Shown here in pieces: positions 45,300-54,505 of a stretch of 64,000 bases of DNA; within the stretch, counting starts at the first letter, position 1, and each line of letters opens with the position of its first letter. Source of the stretch: Natrinema halophilum. Its GTDB lineage: Archaea > Halobacteriota > Halobacteria > Halobacteriales > Natrialbaceae. The notes beneath the pieces were generated by a model. It was not told the DNA's origin. It worked only from the letters and a program-made list of their open reading frames with translations, and ran no database searches. The stretch lies in the NCBI RefSeq assembly GCF_013402815.2, contig NZ_CP058601.1:496001-560000 (forward strand). Reading direction: 5' to 3'. The position numbers were made by a program, and so were the translations under genes.

Positions 45300-46241
45300 T
45301 CAGCCTCCGGCCGAGGAGACCTCCATATCGAAGTAGTAATAGTAGTACTCGGTGGTGGGTTCGGGAGTAAGATTCGATCTGTTCGGGTTGTACCCACCCT
45401 TTAATTGAACGCCGTGCCGAGAGTCGTCGCTGTACCCGCCGTCGTATCCGGCAGAGCGCATCAAACGGATACTGTCGTCGGACCGCTTAAAGAGGTCGTC
45501 AGGTATGCTCTCTTTCCCCGGGGACTGGCCGGGTTGTAGTCGAGTCAGCAGGTATTCACCGGGCTTTTCGACGAGAAAATCGAGGAAGATCGTCTGTGGT
45601 CCACCGCGGGCCTGTATCGTCACCGTATCGACTTGCTCGACCAGCCTGTCCGTGGCCGAATCGTACCTGTAGACCGCCGGTGTGAACTGGCCTGCCTCTT
45701 CTGCGTCGATCGTACATTCGCCGAAGTAAACCGGCCGATCGGTCTCGAACAACATCCCGAATGCACCCTGAAAATGGTATACGCCGGTCGGTTCTGATGG
45801 ACCGACACGCCAGGTGTTTCCCGTCCCACCGACAACCTCGAGATGTGTGACGGCGTCTTCGAGTCGGTTCTCGAGGGTTTCGCTGATCTGACCGCCGGTG
45901 GCCGTGAGTTGGCCGTTATCGACCCGGAGGTTGTCACCGATTAGCGAATCGAGCCGTTGCCCACCGGTTAGAGAGGAACCTTCGAGGCCGCCAACGTCGA
46001 CCAACAGGTTATCGTTAAACGAGACGTCGCTCGATGCTGTCGCGGGCCCTTCTGTGCTGGCACTGGCATTGGCATTGGCACTGGCACTGGCACTGGCACT
46101 GGCACTGGTCGTTCCGTACAGTCCACTCAGACCGACGATACCTGCCAATCCGAGTGTTCTCCGCCGTGAAAATTTATTCTCAGTTGTTTTTCTTCCTTTC
46201 TCATTTCCAATTTCGTCGTTCGTTCGTCCCGGTTGAGACAT
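45300..46241 (-). CDS. Tat-exported protein with an Ala-Ser/Ala-Asn hexanucleotide-coded tract, 313 aa, unknown
   Basis: A twin-arginine signal (FSRRRTLGLAGIVGLSGLYG, about 24-43) directs export. Next comes an (AS)n(AN)n tract (about 46-62), encoded by eight GTGCCA-type hexamers at 46058-46105. The body has YHFQGAFGMLFETDRPVYFGECTIDAEEAGQFTPAVYRY and a C-terminal YYYYYFDMEV. No recognised catalytic motif. The tract just after the signal could be a flexible, length-variable linker at the cell surface. Its neighbour downstream is the desuccinylase-like gene (132 bp gap), same strand. Confidence 0.7.
   Translation of the reverse strand: MSQPGRTNDEIGNEKGRKTTENKFSRRRTLGLAGIVGLSGLYGTTSASASASASANANASASTEGPATASSDVSFNDNLLVDVGGLEGSSLTGGQRLDSLIGDNLRVDNGQLTATGGQISETLENRLEDAVTHLEVVGGTGNTWRVGPSEPTGVYHFQGAFGMLFETDRPVYFGECTIDAEEAGQFTPAVYRYDSATDRLVEQVDTVTIQARGGPQTIFLDFLVEKPGEYLLTRLQPGQSPGKESIPDDLFKRSDDSIRLMRSAGYDGGYSDDSRHGVQLKGGYNPNRSNLTPEPTTEYYYYYFDMEVSSAGG
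46058..46105. repeat. Coding hexanucleotide repeat, eight units (TGGCAC/TGGCAT)
   Basis: Eight contiguous six-base units inside the Tat-exported gene. A change in copy number keeps the frame and lengthens or shortens the linker by two residues. Confidence 0.95.
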
Positions 46242-46592
46242 ACTAATACGCTTATATGTTCTATGGTAAATTATTTTCGCTCCTGGATATTATAAATAGA
46301 AATTGCCATACAACATCAGCAAACCGGTTTCTGTCTGCCGGTCTATCATATCGTAATCGTATCGGAAAACAGCGCGCTGCATCGGAAGCAAAACGGGTCT
46401 GAGGGCTGGACAGGACCGGTGGCTCCGTCGAAGAGATAGCCGTTGCTTCATCGAGAAATCAGAACGGGCGACGATGTCGTACAGGGAGACTGAGGCCGGT
46501 GCCGTCGCCGAGCCATCGACGGCGTAGATAACCCACCGAACTGTTCGCGAAAGGAGTGAGACGCACGCAGCGATCCCGACCGAGCGGTATTG
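46242..46592. other. Gene-free stretch, 350 bp
   Basis: AT-rich near 46260-46320, probably the promoter zone of the Tat-exported gene. No gene is seen. Confidence 0.4.
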
Positions 46593-47204
46593 TTACGGAT
46601 CTACCGAGGGAATACTGAACGATCCTTCGTCGAGTTCGGGTTCGTACTCCTCGATCGCGGTCCGGACGAGGGTGAATACGGCATTTTTGCTCCAGCGTGC
46701 CGTATTGATTTGCAGGTCGTCGAACTCGCGGTCGTCGATATCGATCTCGTAATAGGACCTGTAACGCCCGGCTTCGCTGACTTCTCGAACGCGCATTTCG
46801 GCCTCGGTTTCGCCACGATCAGCGATACGCTCGAGTCGAACGTCTTCTGGCGCGTCGAGCCAGATCCGAAGGTCGGCGCGCTCACCAGCCAACCAGCCCG
46901 CCAGCCGGGACTCGAGAATGAACGGTTTGTTTGCCATCCCCCACTTTTCGGCGATCTGTTGGAGTCGCTGGTCGAGTGCACGGTCGATCTCGTCGGATTC
47001 GTCCGCTTTCGCAGTGAGTTGGTTGAGGCTCATATCGCGGTCTTCGGCGAGGTCGCGAAAGATATCACCACCGGAGACGACCGGACAGTTCATTTCCTCG
47101 GAAAGGCGCTCACAGAGCGTCGTCGCCCCACAGCCCGGCGGTCCGGAGACAGTGATAAAAAGCGTCGAGTCGATCCCCGTGGGCGAATTGTCTGCTGTGA
47201 CCAT
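46593..47204 (-). CDS. cmk: (d)CMP kinase, archaeal type
   Basis: Phosphorylates CMP/dCMP with ATP in pyrimidine salvage and turnover. The protein, 203 residues, has a P-loop FITVSGPPGCGATTLCERL (about 18-32), then VVSGGDIFRDLAEDRDMSLNQL, the substrate-binding pocket, and DRRD-like ADRGETEAEMRVREVSEAGRYRSYYEIDIDD. This set identifies the archaeal cytidylate kinase family. The ATG at 47204 is used over the GTG four codons upstream. It is a single gene. Confidence 0.85.
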   Translation of the reverse strand: MVTADNSPTGIDSTLFITVSGPPGCGATTLCERLSEEMNCPVVSGGDIFRDLAEDRDMSLNQLTAKADESDEIDRALDQRLQQIAEKWGMANKPFILESRLAGWLAGERADLRIWLDAPEDVRLERIADRGETEAEMRVREVSEAGRYRSYYEIDIDDREFDDLQINTARWSKNAVFTLVRTAIEEYEPELDEGSFSIPSVDP

Positions 47205-47338
47205 ACGTGGAACCAATCAGCCCCCCATAAAAACCTTCAGGCTATTCCGATCATCGACTGCGAGCGAAACCGCCCCGTCCTCCGTCGGTCGTTCTGCCGG
47301 CCGAATTGAGCGTCCGTGATCCGCCACACGAGCCACAC

Positions 47339-47815
47339 TCAGCGCACGAACGAGTTCCCACAATCGGTACACGTCAGCCGGAACGCTCCTTCGTCCGCCA
47401 GTTCGAGGCTGTGAGCGATTTCGTCTTCGCACTCCTGACAGTAGTTCATCGACTCGACCTGGTCCCGATCGTGTTTCGATTTGGGCGCGCCAAATGCGAA
47501 ACCGACGATTCGTTCGTCGGTATCGTTGTATCCGCGCTGGAAGTCGCCGGGTGCAAACCGGATGACTTCCGCTTCGTCGACGGTGATCTCACCGTCTTCC
47601 ATCTCGAACGTGGCAGTCCCCTCCTGTATGTAAAAGACTTCTTCCTGATCGTAATGAGTGTGTAATCCCCCGGAGAACGATTCTCCGGGCTCGAGTTCGA
47701 AGTAATTCATTGCGAAGTCGGAAAATCCGAGCGCGTCTGACACCGGACGCCTGACCGAGTGAACTTCCATCGGATGGACTTGCACGTCAACATCGTCGAT
47801 CGCGATTTTCTCCAT
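47339..47815 (-). CDS. Cupin-domain protein with C-terminal zinc ribbon, 158 aa
   Basis: A single cupin barrel (about 35-108) with the metal motif GGLHTHYDQEEVFYIQEG; the second motif (APGDFQRGYN) has Arg where a His is usual. It is fused to a C-terminal ribbon with CQEC (126-129) and CTDC (149-152). The ribbon probably adds structure or binding. The cupin may bind metal through His52, His54 and Glu58-59 but function is open. It is divergent from the lipoprotein gene at 47924. Confidence 0.8.
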   Translation of the reverse strand: MEKIAIDDVDVQVHPMEVHSVRRPVSDALGFSDFAMNYFELEPGESFSGGLHTHYDQEEVFYIQEGTATFEMEDGEITVDEAEVIRFAPGDFQRGYNDTDERIVGFAFGAPKSKHDRDQVESMNYCQECEDEIAHSLELADEGAFRLTCTDCGNSFVR

Positions 47816-47923
47816 GTCCCGTTATTCAGTTCGCGACGCAAAAAACTCATGGAAGAGGATGACAATTAGGAATCCGACGAGCGAAGAGTAACGCCTACAG
47901 TCGTGCGACCCCGAGAGCCGCAC

Positions 47924-48397
47924 GTGAACCGTCGTACGGTACTTCGATCCGCCGGGGTCGCCGCCACTGCCAGCCTCTCGGGCTGTGTCGAGACGCTGCA
48001 GGAACACTATCAGGGGAGTTTTCGGGGCCTGGTGCCGGTCGAAATTCACAGCGAAGCAGATCAGTATTTCAATCTCACGCTCGAGGCGTTCAATTCGGAG
48101 ACGAATCGGAAGACGTACGACGAGAGCTACAAGGTTACGGCTGACCAGTCGGCCACGGCACCGCATCTCGATGCGACCGAACAGATATTCCGCGCGACCA
48201 AACTCGGACGGGACGGCGACACACTCGCCGTCAAGGACGGACCGATCACGCCGGATACGAGTGTCGTCGTCGTTCGGCTCACAAACGACGACCTGATTCT
48301 GGACGTTCAGCGGGACGACGGACCGGGATCTGATTCGGCAACAGGTCCTGAAAGCGATGAGACGAACGACACCGCGACCGATTCTGAAACCGAGTAG
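47924..48397 (+). CDS. Tat lipoprotein, 157 aa, unknown
   Basis: GTG start at 47924 gives MNRRTVLRSAGVAATASLSGC: a twin-arginine signal with a lipobox ending LSGC, so the protein is likely exported and lipid-anchored at the cysteine (another GTG at 47903 is possible). The mature part has an Ig-like look (VPVEIHSEADQYFNLTLEAF) and an acidic Ser/Thr/Asp tail at the C terminus. Such proteins are common on haloarchaeal surfaces. No specific role is seen. Confidence 0.7.
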   Translation: MNRRTVLRSAGVAATASLSGCVETLQEHYQGSFRGLVPVEIHSEADQYFNLTLEAFNSETNRKTYDESYKVTADQSATAPHLDATEQIFRATKLGRDGDTLAVKDGPITPDTSVVVVRLTNDDLILDVQRDDGPGSDSATGPESDETNDTATDSETE

Positions 48398-48496
48398 TTC
48401 GAACGAACGCTGCCGCCGGACCGTCGACGGCGGGAATCGCGAGCGTGATCCGTTCACGGTGGGACGACAGTCCTTTTGCTGCCCCCGTTGGGCCAG

Positions 48497-50260
48497 TTAC
48501 GGGTACGGATGATACGGGCGCTCGAGTGCCGGTTCGAAACCGAGATCACGAGGAACGTTCGCTGCTCGGTCGCCGAAGAACGGATCGCCAGTGAATAGCG
48601 GCTGGGCACCGGGGACGACGACCCGAACGGCTTCGAAACCGAGCTGAGCGACGTCGCGGGTCGTCAGTCGCGTCGCGAACGGGCTCAGTCCAGCGTCAGC
48701 CGTTCGCTTACACAGCGACTCGAGTCGATCGAGGCCGGTCGGAACGGGGTCCGGTCCGACGGTAGCCGCCGGAACGGTTTCGTCGACGTCGACGAATTCT
48801 CGCGCCCGCTCCGGGAACGACGCGTATTCGCCGATAGCCCCGCCAGCGTCGTCGGCCTCGTCGGGGCCGAGGTTCCGTAATTCGAGCCAGTTCTGGAGGG
48901 CTTCCTCGAGTGCCGAGGTTGCGGCCGCCGCGGCGTCGAGGCCGGCGGCCGAGCCGACTGCGAACGCCGGCCACCCGTCGTTCGTAGCCGAACCCGTTTC
49001 ACCCCCGTCGAAGTCGGCTGGTTCCCGGTGGACGGCAACTGCCACGACGGGAATGTCAATGTCCTGCGTGACCAGCAACGGCGTCACCGACAGCCCCTCG
49101 CCTCGTGCCCGTCGCTCGAGCGTTCTGAACGCCTCCTGCTCAACTGATAGCTCGAGCGGTTCGAACGTCGAGTACCAGGCGAGCATCGTGGCGTCTCGCT
49201 CGAGTACCTCGGTCAGGCCGGACAGCAGGGCATCGACCGTCGAGGACCCGAGCCCCAGCCCCGTCGTGATCGGGGGGACCAGTTCCTTCCCCGGTTGTGG
49301 AAACTGTACCGACGCGGCGGGCAGGTGTGCCGGCTCACCGGTCTCGAGGTTTTCACCGGGGACCCAGCGATGGTTGTCGCTCGGATCGTACGCAGGGGCG
49401 TCGTCCGGTCGGACGAGCGCCGTCGGGGGTACTGCGTCGTCGAGTTCGTCCTCGCTCGCGGAGACGAACTCCGAGTCTCGATAGACGCCGGCGCAGTACC
49501 GTTCGAGGCCCTCGCCGACGGCTTTCATCAGTGCGGCGTTCCAGTCGCCGGCGACGCCGGCTGCCTGGCGCGGGGCGCTCGCCTCACTGTACGCCGACGT
49601 ATCCGCCATCGTCGCCAGATAGTAGGGGGCTGGAAACGACTCGATTTCCCCGATGCTCGAGACCGGACCAACTCGCTCGTCGATCGCCCCCTCTGCGCGT
49701 TCGACGGCGGCGTCGAGCGCGAGCGTGTCGGCGTCCCGTTCGAGCGTTCGATTCCGCGTTTCGTCTCCACACTCGCAGCCGGGAACGGGCAAGAACGGCC
49801 GTCTGGCGTGTGGTACCTCGCGAACCTGTCCGATGATCGATTTTTCGCCCCCCGAAAGCACGCGCACGCACTCCCGACCGGCGAGTGCGCCGGCGAGTCT
49901 CGCCGCGCTTCGATCTGCCTGGGGACTCTCGGCGCTGTCCTCGAGATTCGACGTGACGCGGGCGCGGAGACAGTCGAAACAACCGGTCGCGGGCGCAAAA
50001 CCCGTTACCGCCGCGTCGACCGCCGAAATCGAATGGCCGCCGACGCCGCCTATTTCGACGGCTATCCAGGGTGTTCCGCCCTCGAGCGTGGTTTCGTTCG
50101 CCCGGTCGAACGTCGCCGATCCGACGACGTCGCCGACGATAGCAAATCGCGCGTCGGCGAGCGTCTCAACGTTGGTGTCACGGACGCCAACGTCGACGTC
50201 ATCGAGGGCGGCGACGACCGCCTCGCGGATCGGATCGTCTGCCGCGATGGAAACGTGCAT
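48497..50260 (-). CDS. YcaO-domain protein with ThiF-like zinc region, TOMM-cyclodehydratase-like, 587 aa
   Basis: YcaO proteins use ATP to activate peptide amides (azoline formation or thioamidation). Residues 1-190 look like the partner domain of azole cyclodehydratases, with zinc-type cysteines TGCFDCL (94, 97) and GCECG (162, 164). The YcaO core follows with the ATP-binding helices NAALMKAVGEGLERY (241-255), SGLTEVLERDA (347-357) and SALEEALQNW (449-458). The protein ends RPYHPYP, a proline-rich terminus like that required by TOMM cyclodehydratases. The ATG at 50260 is used; the open frame upstream is Arg-rich noise. No precursor peptide or partner dehydrogenase is adjacent (neighbours are a lipoprotein and an antiporter), so the substrate is unknown. 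Confidence 0.85.
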   Translation of the reverse strand: MHVSIAADDPIREAVVAALDDVDVGVRDTNVETLADARFAIVGDVVGSATFDRANETTLEGGTPWIAVEIGGVGGHSISAVDAAVTGFAPATGCFDCLRARVTSNLEDSAESPQADRSAARLAGALAGRECVRVLSGGEKSIIGQVREVPHARRPFLPVPGCECGDETRNRTLERDADTLALDAAVERAEGAIDERVGPVSSIGEIESFPAPYYLATMADTSAYSEASAPRQAAGVAGDWNAALMKAVGEGLERYCAGVYRDSEFVSASEDELDDAVPPTALVRPDDAPAYDPSDNHRWVPGENLETGEPAHLPAASVQFPQPGKELVPPITTGLGLGSSTVDALLSGLTEVLERDATMLAWYSTFEPLELSVEQEAFRTLERRARGEGLSVTPLLVTQDIDIPVVAVAVHREPADFDGGETGSATNDGWPAFAVGSAAGLDAAAAATSALEEALQNWLELRNLGPDEADDAGGAIGEYASFPERAREFVDVDETVPAATVGPDPVPTGLDRLESLCKRTADAGLSPFATRLTTRDVAQLGFEAVRVVVPGAQPLFTGDPFFGDRAANVPRDLGFEPALERPYHPYP

Positions 50261-50352
50261 ACCCCAATCCTCTGGGCCAGACGGCAAAAGCGCCCCGTTC
50301 GAGCCACGCTGTGAGCGCGATGCTGGGCCTCGAGGTGAGGGGTGGAACGAAC

Positions 50353-51591
50353 TCAGTCGTCGGTCATCGGTGTCGAATCGACGTAAACGAGTTCGTCCGC
50401 GTTCTCGAGCAGGCGCACGCCCCAGGTGACGGTAATGGGGACGAGCGCAGTCGTGAAGACGGCGATGAAGATCAGGATCGAGAACAGGGACTGGTCGATG
50501 ATCTCGGCGCGAAACGCGACCTCTGCGATGACGATTTCGACTGTTCCGCGACCATTCATCCCGAATCCGATGACGAGGCCCTCGCGTGAGGTGAGGGCTG
50601 TCGGGAGCGCGAACAACCAGGAGCCGATGATTTTGCCGAGGAACGCGATGGCGACGAGCACGACGAGCACGTTGGGGGTATCGGAAACCACGTCGAAGGT
50701 GATCTGGAACCCGACCGTGACGAAGAAGACGGGGGCAAACAAGCCCACTGCGAGGTCGTAGATGACCGTTTCCATGTGGTCGTGCAGTTCCGATTCGACG
50801 TCGGCCTGTCGGAGAAACAGTCCAGCCACGAACCCGCCGATGATCATGTGCAGTTCCGCAATCGTCGCGAGCTGTGCGAACAGCAGGGAGACGAGAAAGG
50901 CAAACGTGAACGCGGTCGTCCGGTCGACGAAGCCGTATCGTTCCCGCTGACGTTCGATGTACCGCCACGCGATCGGCAAGAAGCGATAGCCTAAGACGAA
51001 TGTCGCCGCGAAAAAGCCGACCACCTTGAGGAGGATCACGCCGATCTCGACTGGATTGAGCCTGACGGCCGTCACGTAGCTATCGATCGCCGCGTACGCG
51101 ATAAGGACGCCCACGTCGGAGGCGAGGGCCCCGCCGAGTAACACGTTCGCGATCCGGGTATCGAGCAGATCGAGATCGGTAAGGATACGCGACTTCGTTG
51201 CCAACGACGTGGCGGCCATCGCGAGTCCGAGGAACAGTGCCGCCTCGACGGTACTGCCGAGCCAGATGCCTGCCGCGTATCCCAACCCGAACGGGATGAC
51301 GAAGGCGCCGAAAGCGATCACCAGGGACTCGGAACCGAGGTTGAACAGCTCCTGCAAGTCGACTTCCATGCCAACGTAGACCATCAGAAGGAACACGCCG
51401 AGTTCGGATAGCACTGAAAGCAATTCGGACGGGCGGAGGACCCCGAGCAACGCGGGACCGAACGCAATGCCGGCGAACAGCTCCCCCATCATGGTCGGAT
51501 AGCCGATCCGTTCGGCAAGCGCACCGAAGACCCACGCTACGGAGAGAACGAGGAAGAGACTTAGTATGTCGATTCTGACGGTCTCGACCAT
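50353..51591 (-). CDS. Cation/proton antiporter, KefB/CPA2 type
   Basis: Membrane antiporter of 412 residues, about 12 spans. GELFAGIAFGPALLG, VYVGMEVDLQEL and MAATSLATKSRILTDLDLL are family segments; the ion site region lies near ALASDVGVLIAY. No RCK domain is fused. The last 20 residues are acidic. It may export K+ or Na+. It shows no operon links: the YcaO gene begins 93 bp away on the same strand. Confidence 0.85.
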   Translation of the reverse strand: MVETVRIDILSLFLVLSVAWVFGALAERIGYPTMMGELFAGIAFGPALLGVLRPSELLSVLSELGVFLLMVYVGMEVDLQELFNLGSESLVIAFGAFVIPFGLGYAAGIWLGSTVEAALFLGLAMAATSLATKSRILTDLDLLDTRIANVLLGGALASDVGVLIAYAAIDSYVTAVRLNPVEIGVILLKVVGFFAATFVLGYRFLPIAWRYIERQRERYGFVDRTTAFTFAFLVSLLFAQLATIAELHMIIGGFVAGLFLRQADVESELHDHMETVIYDLAVGLFAPVFFVTVGFQITFDVVSDTPNVLVVLVAIAFLGKIIGSWLFALPTALTSREGLVIGFGMNGRGTVEIVIAEVAFRAEIIDQSLFSILIFIAVFTTALVPITVTWGVRLLENADELVYVDSTPMTDD

Positions 51592-51740
51592 CGGTTGTCA
51601 CCACGTTCTGCAGGTCGACCGAGCACCGCGCTGTCCGCTGCTGTCTACCCACCAGCAGGGGCTGTCACGTGGACATCGCATAGTGAACCGGCTCACGTGA
51701 CTTCGTCACCTCGCGGGCTCTTTACTGACTGGGGTAGACG

Positions 51741-53228
51741 TCAGTCGTCGGTACTGGTCTCCGGCTCACCGACCTCGAGATCGTCGCCGACCGAGGGTGC
51801 CCCCGGCGCGCCGGTTACGTCGACGTACCGCCAGGTACCTCTGCGATACCACCCGTATGCGAGGCCGGCACCGAGGACGTTCGAGACGGCGAAGGCGAGC
51901 CAGATTCCCCGGTATCCCATCCCCGTTTGTGAGAGGATCGCTGCGATCGGTAGCCGGACCAGGGCGTAGATTACGAGGACGATCGCGGCTGCGGTAAGCG
52001 TCTTCCCGGTGCCGCGGAAGCTGCCATTGTAGGCGCGCATCACACCGATGAATCCGAACGACGGCGCGACGTATCTAAGGAACGTGACGCCGACGTCGAT
52101 GACGGCCGGATCGTCGGTGAACACGGCAGTGATGGGGCGCGCGCCGATCCACGCTACCACGCCAAGCGCCCCGAGAACGACGAACATAGTCCGAGCCGCG
52201 AAGTCGGCAGCGGCCTTCGCGCGGTCCGGTTTGTTCGCTCCGACGTTCTGGCCGGTCATCGTCTCGACGCCGCGAGCGACCGCGATCGCCGGGAGGAAGA
52301 TGACCGAGAACACCCGCGTTCCAATTCCGTATGCGGCGACGACAGTATCCGGGAAGAAGGCGACGATCACCAGCAGTAGGTTGATCGACAGTGCGCGGCC
52401 CATCCCCTCGATCGACGCCGGAAAGCCGATGCTGACGAGCTTCGTCGCAAAGGAGAAGTCGGGACGCATCTGTCCGAGGCGGATGCGGACCCCTCGCGTG
52501 CCACTGAACATGATCCCGAGCCCCACGACGAGCGCGAGAGAGCGGGAGAAGACCGTCGCGATCGCCGCGCCTTCGATTCCGAGTTCGGGAAACGGTCCCC
52601 AGCCGAAGATCAGGAACGGGTCGAGAATGACGTTCAGCAATACCGAGCCAAACATCACTAGCATCGGCGTGATCGTGTCGCCGTAGCCTCGCATGAGAGC
52701 GATGAAGACGAAGAAGCCGAACATGAACGGCATCCCGAGCGAGATAACCTGCATGTACTCGGTGGCCAGCGGCAACACGTCCGACGACGCGCCGAGAAGG
52801 CCGAGCAGCTCCTCGACGAAGCCGTAGCCGACGAATCCGAGAAGTATCGCTGCGAGCAGCGACAGCGCCACCGTCTGCGAGGCGGCGTACTCCGCGTCGG
52901 ACTCCTCGTCCGCACCGATGTGCTGGGCGACGAGGACGCTCCCGGCGACCGACAGTCCCATTCCGACCGAAATAAGCAAGAAGACCATCGGGAACGCGAA
53001 GCTGATCGCGGCCAGCGCGTCCGTGCTGTACTGTCCGAGCCAGAACGTGTCGATGAGGTTGTACGCCGTTTGCAGTAGATTCGTTACGATGATCGGCAAA
53101 GAGAGATAGAATAGCGGTTTCGCGATGTCGCCCGACGTGAGGTCGAACTCCTCGCGACTTTTGAACACCACGGAGAGCCGATCGAAGCGGCGCGTGACCC
53201 ACGCGACGAGTCTGTCGAGTAGACTCAT
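51741..53228 (-). CDS. MATE family multidrug efflux transporter
   Basis: Twelve-span exporter of 495 residues, driven by Na+ or H+. Family marks: YLSLPIIVTNLLQTAYNLIDTFWLGQYST, AISFAFPMVFLLISVGMGLSVAGSVLVAQHIGA and the second half GIGTRVFSVIFLPAIAVARGVETMTGQNVGA. It overlaps the TetR-type gene by 4 bp (stop of one in the start of the other), so the two form an operon and the repressor probably governs the exporter. Confidence 0.92.
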   Translation of the reverse strand: MSLLDRLVAWVTRRFDRLSVVFKSREEFDLTSGDIAKPLFYLSLPIIVTNLLQTAYNLIDTFWLGQYSTDALAAISFAFPMVFLLISVGMGLSVAGSVLVAQHIGADEESDAEYAASQTVALSLLAAILLGFVGYGFVEELLGLLGASSDVLPLATEYMQVISLGMPFMFGFFVFIALMRGYGDTITPMLVMFGSVLLNVILDPFLIFGWGPFPELGIEGAAIATVFSRSLALVVGLGIMFSGTRGVRIRLGQMRPDFSFATKLVSIGFPASIEGMGRALSINLLLVIVAFFPDTVVAAYGIGTRVFSVIFLPAIAVARGVETMTGQNVGANKPDRAKAAADFAARTMFVVLGALGVVAWIGARPITAVFTDDPAVIDVGVTFLRYVAPSFGFIGVMRAYNGSFRGTGKTLTAAAIVLVIYALVRLPIAAILSQTGMGYRGIWLAFAVSNVLGAGLAYGWYRRGTWRYVDVTGAPGAPSVGDDLEVGEPETSTDD

Positions 53229-53857
53229 TTGCCGGCCTCCGCCTCGCCGTCCGCGACCGTCGGTTCTTCACTACTCGAGCCGTCAGCTCGAAGCGTACTG
53301 TCGATGTACTCGTGGACGGACTGTTTCGTGTGCTCCGGCGACCGATCGACCGCGGCGGCCCGCGTTTGCGCTCCGTGAAACAGTGTCACGAGAAAGTCGG
53401 CCGTTTCGTCCGGATCGATGCCGTCCCGAAACTCCCCGGTCTCGATGCCGTCCGCGACGAATCCGGCGGTGCGATCGCGGAGCGCGCGGTCGAACTCGCT
53501 CAATCGCTCCCGATACGCCTCGTTATACGGCGACTGTGCCTTAATCTCGAGTATTGCCGTCCGAAACTCCTCCGCTGAATCCTCGTCGGACGGTGTCAGC
53601 AGTTCGTCGAAGAACTCGTGGAGTTTCTCGGACGGCGTCTCGCCGGGGATGGTTTCGGTTCGTTCCTCGAACCTGTCCAGAATGTACTCCAGAAACGACT
53701 CGAGGAGGTCCTGTTTGCCCTCGAAGTGGTAGTGAAGCGTCCCTTTGCTCTTTGTCGATTCCGCGGCGATGTCCTGCATCGTCAACTCCGCGTAGCCGTG
53801 TTTACACAGGGCGCAATACGTCGCTTCCATGAGGTCGTTGATCGTATCGTCCGCCAT
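53225..53857 (-). CDS. TetR/AcrR family transcriptional regulator
   Basis: Local repressor of the MATE exporter. N-terminal HTH (about 5-50): LMEATYCALCKHGYAELTMQDIAAESTKSKGTLHYHFEGKQDLL. The rest is the ligand-binding, all-helical domain. It is 210 residues, usual length. A palindrome (53881-53894) lies 24 bp upstream of its start codon and is the likely operator, so it should repress its own operon. The inducer is unknown, presumably a toxic hydrophobic compound. Confidence 0.9.
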   Translation of the reverse strand: MADDTINDLMEATYCALCKHGYAELTMQDIAAESTKSKGTLHYHFEGKQDLLESFLEYILDRFEERTETIPGETPSEKLHEFFDELLTPSDEDSAEEFRTAILEIKAQSPYNEAYRERLSEFDRALRDRTAGFVADGIETGEFRDGIDPDETADFLVTLFHGAQTRAAAVDRSPEHTKQSVHEYIDSTLRADGSSSEEPTVADGEAEAGK

Positions 53858-53880
53858 GCAGGATGGTTCTACAGGACCTT

Positions 53881-53894
53881 ACTGACTGGTCAGT
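53881..53894. promoter_or_regulatory. TetR operator, ACTGAC-TG-GTCAGT
   Basis: A perfect 6-bp inverted repeat, 24 bp from the start of the TetR-type gene. The size fits a TetR site. Confidence 0.7.
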
Positions 53895-53979
53895 CAAAAG
53901 GGCTTCGTAACCGGAGGATCGCGTTCGATTGGTCTGCTCAAACTGTGTGAAGGACGGCGATTCTCGAGTGCGAACGCGG

Positions 53980-54426
53980 CTAGTCCCGGTCGCGCAACCG
54001 ATCGAGGACTTCCTCTGCGTTCGCGACGGCTTGCTCTTTTTTCGCCGGATACGCTTCGACCTTTCCGCGGAACGTGATGCCGTCGCCGAGGCGCACGTCG
54101 CCCTGGAAGGCGGCCTGCTTGTCGAGGCGCAGGAATAGTTCGGTGTTCTCGGTGACCCGCTCGTCGAGTTCGTCGATCAGATCGTCGAAGGTCTCGAGGT
54201 CGGCCAGCCGAGAGAGGACGTGGCGGACGTCGTCGGCCTTTTCGACGCGAGCCGAAAGAACGAGGATACGGTCGCCGTAGTGGCCCTCGCTCTCTGTGCG
54301 GTCGATTTCAAGCGGTTCGTCGTCGTCCGGGAGGAAGGTTCGCAGCGCTTCCTCGACGCGCTTTTCGTCCTCGGTGGCGTAGCAGAACGTTCGTAAGTCG
54401 ACGTAGTGAAGCGGGATCTGTGGCAT
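53980..54426 (-). CDS. RNA-binding protein, exosome-subunit family (COG1325)
   Basis: Predicted RNA-binding protein of 148 residues in the archaeal family annotated as exosome-related with a dsRNA-binding-like fold. It opens IPLHYVDLRTFCYATEDEKRVEEALRTFLP and has FLRLDKQAAFQGDVRLGDGITFRGKVEAYP in the centre, both typical. A role in RNA processing is family-based inference. Alone, no operon partner. Confidence 0.8.
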   Translation of the reverse strand: MPQIPLHYVDLRTFCYATEDEKRVEEALRTFLPDDDEPLEIDRTESEGHYGDRILVLSARVEKADDVRHVLSRLADLETFDDLIDELDERVTENTELFLRLDKQAAFQGDVRLGDGITFRGKVEAYPAKKEQAVANAEEVLDRLRDRD

Positions 54427-54505
54427 CTACGAGTCGAATGTCCGAGTAGTGCTCGGCCGGTGGTGACGGGAGCGACCGGCTCGAGCGAGCGTGACTGGGC
54501 CGCTG

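Noticed and set aside
49295..50314. Plus-strand frame opposite the YcaO gene (339 codons)
   Set aside because: Arg-rich and antisense to a gene with clear YcaO motifs.
50261..50968. Upstream extension of the YcaO gene
   Set aside because: The extra 236 codons overlap the antiporter gene in another frame and are Arg/His-rich noise; the ATG at 50260 fits the family.
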